Of a stretch of 19,007 nucleotides of DNA, positions 1-8,062 are shown piece after piece. The stretch spans positions 3,646 to 22,652 of the forward strand of contig JAQUGU010000004.1 of assembly GCA_028683995.1 (NCBI GenBank), in the 5' to 3' direction. Source of the DNA: Syntrophomonadaceae bacterium. Its GTDB lineage: Bacteria; Bacillota; Syntrophomonadia; Syntrophomonadales; Syntrophomonadaceae. Positions within the stretch are counted from its first letter, which is position 1, and each line of letters begins with the position of its first letter. A program made the translations under genes and the position numbers. A model generated the notes under the pieces. The model was not told where the DNA came from and made no database searches. It saw only the letters and a list, made by a program, of their open reading frames with translations.

Positions 1-561
1 GAAATCAAGGAAAAGTACTTGTACATATCTATGCCTATGCGTAAAGGGGCTCTGTTACCTATGCGCATAGGTCAAGAAATCAAAGTAATAATGCGCCACA
101 GAAACAGTACGGTTGGTTTTCTTACTAAGGTCGTGGGCCGCAGAAGGGAACCTATACCCTATCTTATAATCACTAAACCCGAGCGTATTGTATCCATTAA
201 TCAGAAACGAGAATATGTTCGACTAAGCGTATCGCTACCAGTTCGTTTTCGGGTCATTGATGAAGAAGGAGGCTCGATTCAAGAGGGAGTTACCATAGAT
301 ATTAGTGCCGGGGGAGCACTGTTTTCTACTCAGGCCGAGGTGAAGGCGGGACAAAAGATTGAGATTGAAATCCAGCTTTCACCAGAAAAAACATTCTCCT
401 GCCATGCTCATGCTATCAGGATATTTGAAAGAGATAAAACGGATAAAAATGCCATTCGAGTTGCCATTGAATATGATGGTATTGGTGAAGGTCATCGGGA
501 TAGAATATTCAGGTTTATATTTGAAAAACAGAGGGAATGGCTTAAAAAGGGGATTACTTAG
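1..561 (+). CDS. PilZ-domain c-di-GMP receptor, YcgR/YpfA-like (5' partial)
   Basis: Predicted cytoplasmic c-di-GMP effector of the flagellar-brake type. The reading frame is open to the first base of the window, so the gene begins upstream. A TTG at 19 gives 180 residues but has no convincing ribosome binding site. Numbering from that TTG, the first 55 residues look like the end of the YcgR N-terminal domain. A PilZ domain follows, with the c-di-GMP signature RxxxR at R64-R68 (KREYVR) and the second motif DISAGG at 94-99. Both binding motifs are intact, so nucleotide binding is expected. cheB follows after 17 bases. Family knowledge: YcgR-type proteins slow or stop flagella when c-di-GMP is high. 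The link to motility here is inferred from the position next to che genes. Confidence 0.9.
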   Translation, partial: EIKEKYLYISMPMRKGALLPMRIGQEIKVIMRHRNSTVGFLTKVVGRRREPIPYLIITKPERIVSINQKREYVRLSVSLPVRFRVIDEEGGSIQEGVTIDISAGGALFSTQAEVKAGQKIEIEIQLSPEKTFSCHAHAIRIFERDKTDKNAIRVAIEYDGIGEGHRDRIFRFIFEKQREWLKKGIT

Positions 562-578
562 ACAAAAGGAGGTATTCA

Positions 579-1664
579 ATGGCTAAAATCAGGGTTCTGG
601 TAGTAGATGACTCTGCCTTTATGCGTAAAATGATATCTGATATCATCAATAGCTCTCCGGAACTGGAGGTTATTGCAAAAGCACGTGATGGTAAAGATGC
701 CATAAGTAAAACTAGAGAGCTGCAGCCTGATGTCATTACAATGGACATTGAAATGCCTGAAATGGACGGACTAACTGCCCTTAAGAACATAATGCAAGAA
801 AATCCCTTACCCGTTATTATGCTTAGCAGTTTAACCAGGCAAGGTGCCGAACAGACGCTGCGGGCATTACAATTGGGGGCGGTTGATTTTATTGCCAAAC
901 CCTCCGGCCAGATATCCCTGGATATAGAACAAGTAAGTGCTGATATTATAAAAAAAGTTAAAGCAGTAGCAGGTACTAAGCAAAATATAATGAATCTTAA
1001 TAGTAGTGTGAAAATACCAATACCTAGAAAAAACCCGGCGGCAAGAATTATTAAGCCGGATGAAATTCTAAATAAACTAGTTTTAATAGGTACATCTACG
1101 GGAGGACCTAAAGCTCTTTACCAGGTGATTCCCAGTTTGCCTGCAGAAATTGATGCAGCTGTTCTGGTGGTTCAACACATGCCTCCAGGGTTTACCCTTT
1201 CCCTGGCCAATCGCCTGGATTCCTTGTCCGAGGTACGGGTAAAAGAGGCCGAACAGGGTGAAAAGGTACTGGCGGGATGTGTTTACATAGCTCCTGGAGA
1301 TTACCACATGATGCTTAATGTTCAAGGCCGGGATGCAGCTCAGGAATTATGTATTCATCTGGATAAGTCTGCACCTCGGGGAGGACTTCGCCCAGCTGTT
1401 GATGTACTACTGGAGTCGGCAGCGGAGAAGTTCTGGGGCAGAATGTTCTGTGTTATTATGACCGGAATGGGAGCTGACGGGGCTGCAGGAATCAAGAAGT
1501 TGAAGGAAAGGGGTGCTCGCATTATTGCTGAAGATCCCTCCACTTGTATAGTATACGGTATGCCCAAGGCTGCTGTAGAAACAGGTTTGGTCGATAAAAT
1601 CGTCCCACTTCCTGATATAAGCGAGGAAATCTTAAAAACGCTAAATAGCCCGGTCAATTGGTAA
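579..1664 (+). CDS. cheB: CheB, chemotaxis response regulator protein-glutamate methylesterase
   Basis: Removes methyl groups from (and deamidates) glutamyl residues of chemoreceptors during adaptation; cytoplasmic and activated by phosphotransfer from CheA. The N-terminal receiver domain (about 1-120) has acidic pocket D10/D11, phospho-acceptor D56 in the TMDIEMPEMDG stretch and K107. The C-terminal esterase domain (about 165-355) carries GTSTGG with nucleophile S173, H200 (VVQHMPPG) and D300 (MTGMGADG), the expected Ser-His-Asp triad. Length of 361 residues is normal. An AAAGGAGG-like ribosome binding site precedes the ATG. No CheR methyltransferase lies in the window, so its partner must be encoded elsewhere. 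Confidence 0.97.
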   Translation: MAKIRVLVVDDSAFMRKMISDIINSSPELEVIAKARDGKDAISKTRELQPDVITMDIEMPEMDGLTALKNIMQENPLPVIMLSSLTRQGAEQTLRALQLGAVDFIAKPSGQISLDIEQVSADIIKKVKAVAGTKQNIMNLNSSVKIPIPRKNPAARIIKPDEILNKLVLIGTSTGGPKALYQVIPSLPAEIDAAVLVVQHMPPGFTLSLANRLDSLSEVRVKEAEQGEKVLAGCVYIAPGDYHMMLNVQGRDAAQELCIHLDKSAPRGGLRPAVDVLLESAAEKFWGRMFCVIMTGMGADGAAGIKKLKERGARIIAEDPSTCIVYGMPKAAVETGLVDKIVPLPDISEEILKTLNSPVNW

Positions 1665-1771
1665 ACCCTGTGCCCGGAGGTTACAAAGGCCAATAAAAAC
1701 AGATGGTGGGCAAAACCAGGCAACTGTCCCCATTATTCCAAATGTAAGTAATCCTAGGAGGTGGTTATACA

Positions 1772-3790
1772 ATGAAAATGGATATGTCCCAGTACCTGGA
1801 TGTTTTTTTAGAAGAAAGTAAAGAACATTTAGAAATCTTAAATCAGCGCCTGCTAGAACTGGAAAAGGACTCGGGCAATATTAATGCCCTGAATGAAATA
1901 TTTCGCGCCGCCCATACCCTGAAAGGTATGTCTTCTACTATGGGTTTTGATGACCTGGCCGATCTCACTCATCATATGGAAAATGTATTATCAGATTTAA
2001 AGGAAGGTATTTTACCGGTTAATTCCACTGTGATTGATACAATATTTAAGTGCTTTGATCGACTCCAAATGATAATAGACAATATTCAAGCTAATGGCTC
2101 TGGAGAAACGGATAATAGTAATCTTATTAATATCCTGGAGAATATCAAAACCGGTAATTTTGAAGCTGCTGCCATTATTGAAAAAGAAATACCTGTACCC
2201 ATCTTGATGCCGACGGAGGAAAACAGCTCGTCTCAGGAATCTTTTGCTTTTAACGAATACGATATTACCGTACTCAAGGAAGCAGTAAGCCGAGATTTCA
2301 AAATATATAATATTAAAGTCGCCATAGACCAGGGTTGTTTGATGAAATCAGTCCGGGCTTTTATGGTCTTTAAAGCTGTGGAAGAAGACGGAGAAATAAT
2401 TAAATCTCTGCCTCCCGCCCAGGATCTTGATGAGGGCAAGTTTGATAATGATTTTGAAATCCTTCTAATCAGCACGGTTGCTGCAGACGCTCTGGAGAAA
2501 CGGTTGGGCAATATTTCTGAGATTAATGTTTTGTATATTCGAGAAATCAATATTGATGTGCTCAGTACTAAACCAGTTATGGTAAATGGTGTTAATAATT
2601 TTAGCAAGTCTCCTTCGGACACTCCCGACAGTCCTCGCAGCCACAAGGCAAAACAAACGGTCAGGGTAGATATTGACCGTCTGGATAATCTAATGAACCT
2701 GGTTGGGGAACTGGTTATGCACAAGGGGCGCCTGGAGCAGATTGGTTTTAGCAACAAAATTAGTGAGTTAAATGAAACCATTGAACAAATCGACCGTATC
2801 AGCACTGATTTGCAGGCTGTAGTAATGAAGGTTCGCATGGTTCCTATAGAACAAGTGTTTAATCGCTTTCCCCGTATGGTTCGAGATTTGGCCAGGGATT
2901 TAAACAAAGAAGTTGATTTTCTTATAGAAGGAAAAGAAACTGAACTGGACCGAACTGTTATCGATGAGATAGGTGATCCCCTGGTTCATTTGCTCCGTAA
3001 CGCTATTGATCATGGGTTGGAATCCTCCCAGGAAAGGCTTAAAAAAGGAAAATCGCAGCAAGGAACGGTTATACTTCGAGCCCGACACGAAGGAAATAAC
3101 GTTTATATAGAGGTGGAGGATGACGGAGGAGGAATAGATACTGACCGGGTAATGGCAAAGGCGGTAGAGAAAGGGCTTTTAACCAGCCGTGAGGTTGAGC
3201 AATTAAGTCGGGAGGAGGCCATCGAATTACTATTCAACCCCGGCTTCAGTACCGCCCAGAACGTAACCGATATTTCCGGTCGAGGAGTTGGGCTGGATGT
3301 TGTAAAAACAAAAATCGAATCCCTAAGTGGAGAAATTTTTGTGGATTCCAAACCCGGACAGGGTACTCGTTTCAGAATTAAGTTACCGTTAACCCTGGCT
3401 ATTATTCAGGCCCTTATGGTATCGGTACAGGATGAATTATATGCCATTCCACTAAGCTCCGTGGATGAAACTACCATGATAACCGCCTCGGATATAAAAA
3501 TGGTGCAAAATCAGGAGGTTATAATGCTGCGGGGCAGTGTACTACCCCTGTATAGACTGGGTAACCTGCTGTCGGTGCCAGGTCAATCTGACAGCGATGA
3601 TATGTACGTGGTTGTGGTTCGCAAGGCGGAAAGGCAAATTGGACTGGTAGTAGACAGCTTAATAGGTCAACAGGAAATAGTGATTAAATCTTTGGGCAGG
3701 CTGCTTGGAGGGATTCCTGGCTTAGCCGGCGCCATTGTTGCTGGTGATGGTCATGTAAGACTAATACTTGATATAATTACACTTTTCTAA
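1772..3790 (+). CDS. cheA: CheA, chemotaxis sensor histidine kinase
   Basis: Central kinase of the chemotaxis array: autophosphorylates in response to receptors and passes phosphate to CheY and CheB. Domains in order: P1 HPt (about 1-125) with phosphorylated H48 in AAHTLKG; P2 regulator-docking domain (about 160-265); a linker rich in Ser/Pro/Asp (270-292); P3 dimerisation helices (about 295-360); P4 ATPase with N box LVHLLRNAIDHG near 404-415, G1 DDGGGID near 450-456, F box near 487-494 and G2 GRGVGLD near 503-509; P5 CheW-like regulatory domain from about 540 to 672. All catalytic boxes are intact and the length of 672 is normal. The ATG at 1772 is preceded by TAGGAGGTGG. The 107-base gap to cheB holds no clear promoter or terminator. 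Confidence 0.98.
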   Translation: MKMDMSQYLDVFLEESKEHLEILNQRLLELEKDSGNINALNEIFRAAHTLKGMSSTMGFDDLADLTHHMENVLSDLKEGILPVNSTVIDTIFKCFDRLQMIIDNIQANGSGETDNSNLINILENIKTGNFEAAAIIEKEIPVPILMPTEENSSSQESFAFNEYDITVLKEAVSRDFKIYNIKVAIDQGCLMKSVRAFMVFKAVEEDGEIIKSLPPAQDLDEGKFDNDFEILLISTVAADALEKRLGNISEINVLYIREINIDVLSTKPVMVNGVNNFSKSPSDTPDSPRSHKAKQTVRVDIDRLDNLMNLVGELVMHKGRLEQIGFSNKISELNETIEQIDRISTDLQAVVMKVRMVPIEQVFNRFPRMVRDLARDLNKEVDFLIEGKETELDRTVIDEIGDPLVHLLRNAIDHGLESSQERLKKGKSQQGTVILRARHEGNNVYIEVEDDGGGIDTDRVMAKAVEKGLLTSREVEQLSREEAIELLFNPGFSTAQNVTDISGRGVGLDVVKTKIESLSGEIFVDSKPGQGTRFRIKLPLTLAIIQALMVSVQDELYAIPLSSVDETTMITASDIKMVQNQEVIMLRGSVLPLYRLGNLLSVPGQSDSDDMYVVVVRKAERQIGLVVDSLIGQQEIVIKSLGRLLGGIPGLAGAIVAGDGHVRLILDIITLF

Positions 3791-3803
3791 AGGGGGTGCA
3801 TTT

Positions 3804-4271
3804 ATGGAGGAGAACAGAAACCTTTATTTTCAGGGTTCATACAGCCAGGATGACGAAATCCAGGTAGTAGCATTTAATCTGGGGAAAGAAGAATACGCAG
3901 TCGATATTCTTAATGTTCAAGAAATAAACCGGCTTTTAAACATAACCCGGGTGCCCAAATCGGAAAATCATATTGAAGGGGTAGTAAATCTCAGGGGCAA
4001 TATTATTCCCATCATAAATCTGCATAAAAAATTTAATCTGCAATCAGAGGGCAATGAAGAGGATAAACGGATTGTTGTTTTTCAGTTTGATGATCTTAAA
4101 GTCGGAATAATAGTAGACGAAGTTTCCGAAGTACTGCGTTTGGGGAAAGAAGATATCGAAGACACAGAAAAAGTATATAGCTCTATAAATGCTGAGCATA
4201 TAAAAGGTATTGCCAAGGTGAATAACAGGTTACTAATTTTGCTGGATCTATTAAAAATAATGGAATCGTAA
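3804..4271 (+). CDS. cheW: CheW, chemotaxis coupling protein
   Basis: Adaptor that couples chemoreceptors to CheA in the signalling array; cytoplasmic, no catalytic site. The single CheW domain covers about residues 17-150: beta strands beginning QVVAFNLG, the conserved HIEGVVNLRGNIIPIINL segment near 52-69 and a C-terminal IKGIAKVNNRLLILLDL stretch. Length of 155 residues is typical. AAGGGGGTG provides a good ribosome binding site. It lies 13 bases after cheA and 23 before cheC, so co-transcription is expected. The first 16 residues (hydrophilic, rich in Glu/Asn/Ser) are a non-conserved tail. Confidence 0.97.
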   Translation: MEENRNLYFQGSYSQDDEIQVVAFNLGKEEYAVDILNVQEINRLLNITRVPKSENHIEGVVNLRGNIIPIINLHKKFNLQSEGNEEDKRIVVFQFDDLKVGIIVDEVSEVLRLGKEDIEDTEKVYSSINAEHIKGIAKVNNRLLILLDLLKIMES

Positions 4272-4294
4272 TAATTATAGGCAGGTGAATAAAG

Positions 4295-4918
4295 GTGGAA
4301 GACTTCACACAGCTATCCGGTTTACAGTTAGATGCGCTGAAAGAAATCGGGAATATTGGAGCCGGCAATGCAGCAACCGCCCTGGCGCAGATGGTTCAGA
4401 CTAAAATTGATATGACCGTACCTCGGGTGAGTATTCTTCCCTTTGCTGATGTACCGGATCTTCTGGGCGGTGCTGACGCTCACGTAGTAGGCATCTATTT
4501 TATTGTAACCGGACCAGCACCTACCAGTATTCTATTCATACTTATCGCCGAAAAAGCCGGGTTATTAGTTGACATGTTGCTACAACGAAAAGCTGGTGAG
4601 ACCGATGTATATAACCTTAGTGAAATGGAAATGTCGGCCATGATGGAGTTAGGAAACATACTATCGGCTACGTATCTTAATGCCATGTCCATGTTTACTC
4701 AACTAAATTTTACTCCTTCGGTTCCAGCTCTGGGTGTGGACATGGCAGGAGCAATTCTAAATGCCATACTGGCTCAGTTTGGAGAAATTGCAGATCACGT
4801 ACTACTGCTGGAAACTGATTTTACCAAAGGTGAAGATGAAGTTGTGGGTCATTTCTTTCTACTACCGGAACCAGGTTCCCTGCAAACAATTTTAACGGCA
4901 CTTGGGGTGAGTTATTGA
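4295..4918 (+). CDS. cheC: CheC, CheY-P phosphatase
   Basis: Dephosphorylates CheY-P and, in Bacillus-type systems, sequesters CheD to adjust receptor adaptation. Both copies of the CYX signature [D/S]-x3-E-x2-N-x22-P are present with exact spacing: D13-E17-N20-P43 in the first half and S114-E118-N121-P144 in the second. Two intact active sites argue for a catalytically competent CheC rather than a degenerate or CheX-like form. Length of 207 matches CheC. The start is GTG with a GGCAGGTG ribosome binding site. The TGA stop shares a base with the following cheD ATG, implying translational coupling of the two partner proteins. Confidence 0.97.
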   Translation: MEDFTQLSGLQLDALKEIGNIGAGNAATALAQMVQTKIDMTVPRVSILPFADVPDLLGGADAHVVGIYFIVTGPAPTSILFILIAEKAGLLVDMLLQRKAGETDVYNLSEMEMSAMMELGNILSATYLNAMSMFTQLNFTPSVPALGVDMAGAILNAILAQFGEIADHVLLLETDFTKGEDEVVGHFFLLPEPGSLQTILTALGVSY

Positions 4919-5403
4919 TGGCTAAAATTATCCAGGTGGGGATGGCAGATTTAAAAATGACCAGGGCGCCGGATCGGCTTATGACAGCCGGATTGGGCTC
5001 CTGTATCGGCATCTGCATTTATGACCGGGCGATAAAACTGGGTAGTCTGGCTCACATAATGTTGCCATCCAGTTTACAGGCCAAAAATCCTGAGAACAAG
5101 GCAAAATTTGCGGATAGCGCAATTGAGGTAGTTCTGGATATGATGTTAAAGAATGGGGCCAATCGTAGCCGCCTGCAGGCTAAAATTGCCGGTGGAGCCC
5201 AGATGTTTAAGTTTTCCGGAGAAAGCGATATTATGAAAATTGGGGAACGAAACGCTATAGCCGTAGAAGAAAATCTGCAAAAGCACCGTATTCCGTTATT
5301 AGCGCGGGATACTGGAGGAAATTACGGGCGTACTATTACCTTTGATCCAGAAACAGGTGATTTAATGGTTAGAACCATAGGACATGGGGAGAGAATCATT
5401 TAA
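4918..5403 (+). CDS. cheD: CheD, chemoreceptor glutamine deamidase
   Basis: Deamidates specific glutamines in chemoreceptors and is the binding partner of CheC. Counted from the ATG at 4918, the catalytic residues sit where the family expects: T23, C29 (LGSC) and H46 (GSLAHIMLP), the same spacing as T21/C27/H44 of Thermotoga CheD. A TTG three bases upstream (4915) would add one residue, but I prefer the ATG because it gives the compact TGATG overlap with cheC. Length of 161 is normal. The TAA stop overlaps the ATG of the sigma-28 gene by one base (TAATG), so cheC-cheD-fliA are read as one tightly coupled run. Confidence 0.96.
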   Translation: MAKIIQVGMADLKMTRAPDRLMTAGLGSCIGICIYDRAIKLGSLAHIMLPSSLQAKNPENKAKFADSAIEVVLDMMLKNGANRSRLQAKIAGGAQMFKFSGESDIMKIGERNAIAVEENLQKHRIPLLARDTGGNYGRTITFDPETGDLMVRTIGHGERII

Positions 5404-6176
5404 TGAAAACAGATATGAGCATGAATTGGGTTCAATACAAAGAAAAAAAGGATATTGAAGCCCGGGATGATCTTATCATCCACTATGCTCATCTGGTCAA
5501 ATACGTTGCTAACCGCCTGGCTATAAACCTTTCCTCAGTAGTTGAGGTAGATGAACTTATTTCCTATGGAATTGAAGGACTTATTGATGCAATTGAGAAA
5601 TATGATCATAAGCGCAATATTAAATTTGAAACTTATGCCATAACCAGAGTTCGGGGCTCTATGATTGACGGACTCAGATCTATGGACTGGGTGCCGGTAT
5701 CGGTTCGACAAAAGAGCAAGGAATTGGAAAGAACCTACACTATCCTGGAAAGTAAGCTGGGTCGCGCTGCTACTGATCTGGAGGTGGCCCAGGAAATGGG
5801 CATTACTCTTAACGAATTTGCCAACCTATTAAGAGAAGTCGCGGCAAACACGATAATATCACTGGATGATTTTATACCGGGTGATGATGGTGATGATAAA
5901 AAGAAGCGCATAGTAGATCTTCTGGAAGACCATAATACCAGTGATGCCCTGGAACTCTTGGAAATTTCTGAAGTAAAAGAATTACTGGCCAAAACCATTT
6001 CCCGGCTACCAGAAAAAGAAAAAACGGTAGTTTACCTGTATTATTATGAAGGGTTGACCTTAAAGGAAATAGGTATGGTACTTGGTTTATCCGAGTCCAG
6101 AATATCACAATTACATACCAAGGCTATTCTAAGGTTAAGAGGAAGTCTGAGTAAAAAGAAAAACCTGGTGGTATAG
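5403..6176 (+). CDS. fliA: Sigma-28 family flagellar sigma factor (FliA/SigD/WhiG type)
   Basis: RNA polymerase sigma factor for late flagellar and chemotaxis genes, usually held inactive by the anti-sigma factor FlgM until the hook-basal body is complete. Region 2 is read at about residues 25-102 (VDELISYGIEGLIDAI, then the promoter-melting stretch with FETYAITRVRGSMIDGLR). Region 3 is near 105-160. Region 4.2 is the helix-turn-helix at about 219-246 (TLKEIGMVLGLSESRISQ). Length of 257 is typical of SigD. GGGGAGAG provides the ribosome binding site. Position after cheD and before fapA matches sigD in the Bacillus fla/che order. flgM is not in the window. Confidence 0.96.
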   Translation: MKTDMSMNWVQYKEKKDIEARDDLIIHYAHLVKYVANRLAINLSSVVEVDELISYGIEGLIDAIEKYDHKRNIKFETYAITRVRGSMIDGLRSMDWVPVSVRQKSKELERTYTILESKLGRAATDLEVAQEMGITLNEFANLLREVAANTIISLDDFIPGDDGDDKKKRIVDLLEDHNTSDALELLEISEVKELLAKTISRLPEKEKTVVYLYYYEGLTLKEIGMVLGLSESRISQLHTKAILRLRGSLSKKKNLVV

Positions 6177-6192
6177 GTTGGGGGAGAAGCTT

Positions 6193-7599
6193 ATGACAGA
6201 TAACCAGTACAGCATTGATGGAAAAGCTAATATTATAATTGATAAAGATTTACTAAAAGCCTACCTTGAGATAGTGCCTCCCAGTGGTGGAGGAAACCCC
6301 TGCACCATGGAAATGGTAAAATCGGCACTGGCGGAGAAAAATATCAGCTTTGGTATTAATGAAGACAGTATCAAGGAAGCTCTGGAAGAAGAGAACTGGG
6401 GCTTTAAAATTTTGGTAGCAGAAGGAAAACCGCCGGTAAACGGCAAGGATGCTAAAATTATTTATAAATTTCCTTTGCCCTCTGAAAGAACGGGGCCCAA
6501 GATAGATGAGAAAGGCAATGTAAACTACTATGACCTGGGGCTTATACATAATGTAAAAATGGGCCAACTACTGGTGGAGAAAATCCCCGGTGATGATGGA
6601 AATCCAGGTACCAGTGTACTGGGAACTGAAATTCCGGCTAGAAAAGGCAAGGATATCAGGTTGCCCAGGGGCAATAATACAGTTGCGGATGAAGATGAGT
6701 TAAATTTATTTGCTACCATAGATGGTCATGTTAGCATCGCGGATAGCAAAGTAATAGTTAATCCTGTGCTAACTATTGCCAGGGATGTTGATTTTTCAAC
6801 TGGTGATATAGACTTTGTGGGCAACGTCTGTATAAACGGTAATGTAAATTCTGGATTCAAGGTAAATTCGGGGGGAGACATTGAAATACGGGGTTTTATT
6901 GATGGGGCTGAAGTTACCGCCGCTGGTAGTATTCTGGTCAAGGGTGGAATTACCGGGTGTATGAAAACCCTGATTAAGGCCAGGGATAGTATACATGCTC
7001 ATTTCGTAGAAAACTCCAGGTTGGATGCAGGTAGAGATGTAGCAGTTAGGGAAGCTATTATGCAATCTTACATTAAAGCAGGGGGGAATATCACAGTAAG
7101 CGGTCGCAAAGCTCTGATTGTAGGGGGAATTATTCAGGCCGGTAGGGAAGTAGAGGCCAGGGTTATGGGCTCCCAGTTGGCCACTCAGACCATAATAGAG
7201 GTTGGGGTAAGCCCTTATCTGAGGGAGGAGTACCAGGTACTAAACCGGGTCAAAGGTGAAAAAAAGAAAACTATGGATATTATTAATCATAATCTGCAAG
7301 TATTTCAGAGAAGTGGGATATCTCCCGAAAATCTTAGTGAGAAAAAGAAAATGGAACTAATTAAGATGCTGGATAATCTGAAAAATTTGCGTCAGGAATT
7401 GGAGCAAATAACGGAAAGAATAGCTGTTATAGAAAATGAATTCCAAAAGACCCAGGCTGCTAAAGTAAGGGTACTGGAAATTGTATATCCTGGAGTTCGT
7501 ATAAGTATTGGTCAGTCCATTTACATAGTAAATGATCCGATAAAGTACTCCGAATTTATACTGGATCAAGGAGAAGTGAGGTTGACGTCGCTGCGTTAA
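6193..7599 (+). CDS. fapA: FapA/DUF342 family protein
   Basis: Member of the FapA (flagellar assembly protein A, formerly DUF342) family; in Vibrio vulnificus FapA is linked to polar flagellation, while its role in Firmicutes is unclear. I chose the ATG at 6193 (468 residues) because GGGGGAG at 6180-6186 is ideally spaced for it; a TTG at 6178 would add five residues but overlaps that site. Domains seen: an N-terminal alpha/beta domain, a central Gly/Asn/Val-rich repetitive stretch (roughly 185-345) that reads like a right-handed beta-helix, a Lys/Glu/Leu-rich coiled coil (about 350-440) and a short C-terminal beta domain. No signal peptide or membrane segment is visible. It follows fliA directly. 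Confidence 0.92.
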   Translation: MTDNQYSIDGKANIIIDKDLLKAYLEIVPPSGGGNPCTMEMVKSALAEKNISFGINEDSIKEALEEENWGFKILVAEGKPPVNGKDAKIIYKFPLPSERTGPKIDEKGNVNYYDLGLIHNVKMGQLLVEKIPGDDGNPGTSVLGTEIPARKGKDIRLPRGNNTVADEDELNLFATIDGHVSIADSKVIVNPVLTIARDVDFSTGDIDFVGNVCINGNVNSGFKVNSGGDIEIRGFIDGAEVTAAGSILVKGGITGCMKTLIKARDSIHAHFVENSRLDAGRDVAVREAIMQSYIKAGGNITVSGRKALIVGGIIQAGREVEARVMGSQLATQTIIEVGVSPYLREEYQVLNRVKGEKKKTMDIINHNLQVFQRSGISPENLSEKKKMELIKMLDNLKNLRQELEQITERIAVIENEFQKTQAAKVRVLEIVYPGVRISIGQSIYIVNDPIKYSEFILDQGEVRLTSLR

Positions 7600-7617
7600 A
7601 ATGAAGGGAAGAACGAT

Positions 7618-7938
7618 ATGACTATTAAAAGCATCGATATGCAGGTTCTCGTTCAAAAAGTCGGCGATGTAGCAAAGATACAACAAGCTCAGCAGACCGG
7701 AAACAACCATCGACAGGAAGAATTCATAAAAAACATAAATGAACAAACCGACCGTTATACTAAAACGGTTAATAAGGCTTTGCAGAGCGAACACAAAAAA
7801 GTTCACGAAAAAGAGGAAAAAGAGAACCAATCCCGAAAAAGGTATAAAGGTAGCAACAAGCAAGAAAATGAAGAAACTACGGATAACAAACCGCAAAGTT
7901 GTAATGAAAGTGGTAGTACTCTGGACATTATTATTTAG
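7618..7938 (+). CDS. Small charged protein of unknown function between fapA and the swrB-like gene
   Basis: 106 residues. A short hydrophobic/amphipathic N-terminal stretch (MTIKSIDMQVLVQKVGDVAKIQQ) leads into a very hydrophilic, probably disordered Lys/Glu/Asn/Gln-rich body, and the protein ends in a hydrophobic LDIII tail. GAAGGGAAG 6-14 bases upstream is a usable ribosome binding site, and the 18-base gap to fapA suggests co-transcription. From memory, small proteins with a similar ...IDMQV...VAKIQQ start and hydrophobic last residues occur beside fapA in other Clostridia, so I treat it as a real gene; no domain is recognised. The conserved ends joined by a charged linker suggest two short binding motifs, which is inference. 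Confidence 0.72.
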   Translation: MTIKSIDMQVLVQKVGDVAKIQQAQQTGNNHRQEEFIKNINEQTDRYTKTVNKALQSEHKKVHEKEEKENQSRKRYKGSNKQENEETTDNKPQSCNESGSTLDIII

Positions 7939-8062
7939 AAAACAGACCCAGATAACAATTTTTAATTTTTAATTCTTAATTAATCTCGTACTATAGGTTA
8001 CCACTATTGATTACAATCTCCTTTTGCTACCAGCACTTTATATTCTATTTTAAGGCAGGTGA
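7939..8062 (+). other. AT-rich gap before the swrB-like gene
   Basis: 124 bases. The first part (7958-7983) is a run of TTTTTAATTTTTAATTCTTAATTAAT character, similar to the AT-rich TTCTTAATTATTAATTC stretch at 14270-14286. TTGATT at 8007 and TATATT at 8039 are too far apart (26 bases) to be a convincing promoter. No terminator hairpin was found, so the swrB-like gene may still be read from the che/fap transcript. Confidence 0.4.

Noticed and set aside
1665..1771. GGCAACTGTCCCCATTATTCC-like string in the cheB-cheA gap as a trace of a mobile element
   Set aside because: A single short string with no inverted ends, second copy or transposase in the window; not enough to call an element.
2233..2907. 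224-residue antisense reading frame inside cheA
   Set aside because: It lies opposite a motif-complete CheA frame, has low-complexity Ser/Leu/Ile composition typical of a reverse shadow, and no ribosome binding site or domain.
3813..3842. The CheW N terminus reads NRNLYFQGS, strikingly like the ENLYFQG/S TEV protease tag site
   Set aside because: The essential P6 Glu is replaced by Arg, the surrounding DNA is native in context and spacing, and no vector sequence is present. It is treated as coincidence, not engineering.
7357..7896. 179-residue antisense reading frame across the end of fapA and the small charged gene
   Set aside because: Its Phe/Leu/Tyr-rich composition is what the complement of a Lys/Glu/Asn-rich coding region yields; no ribosome binding site or family match.
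8007..8044. TTGATT...TATATT promoter before the swrB-like gene
   Set aside because: The spacer of 26 bases is far outside the usable range and no better pair was found.
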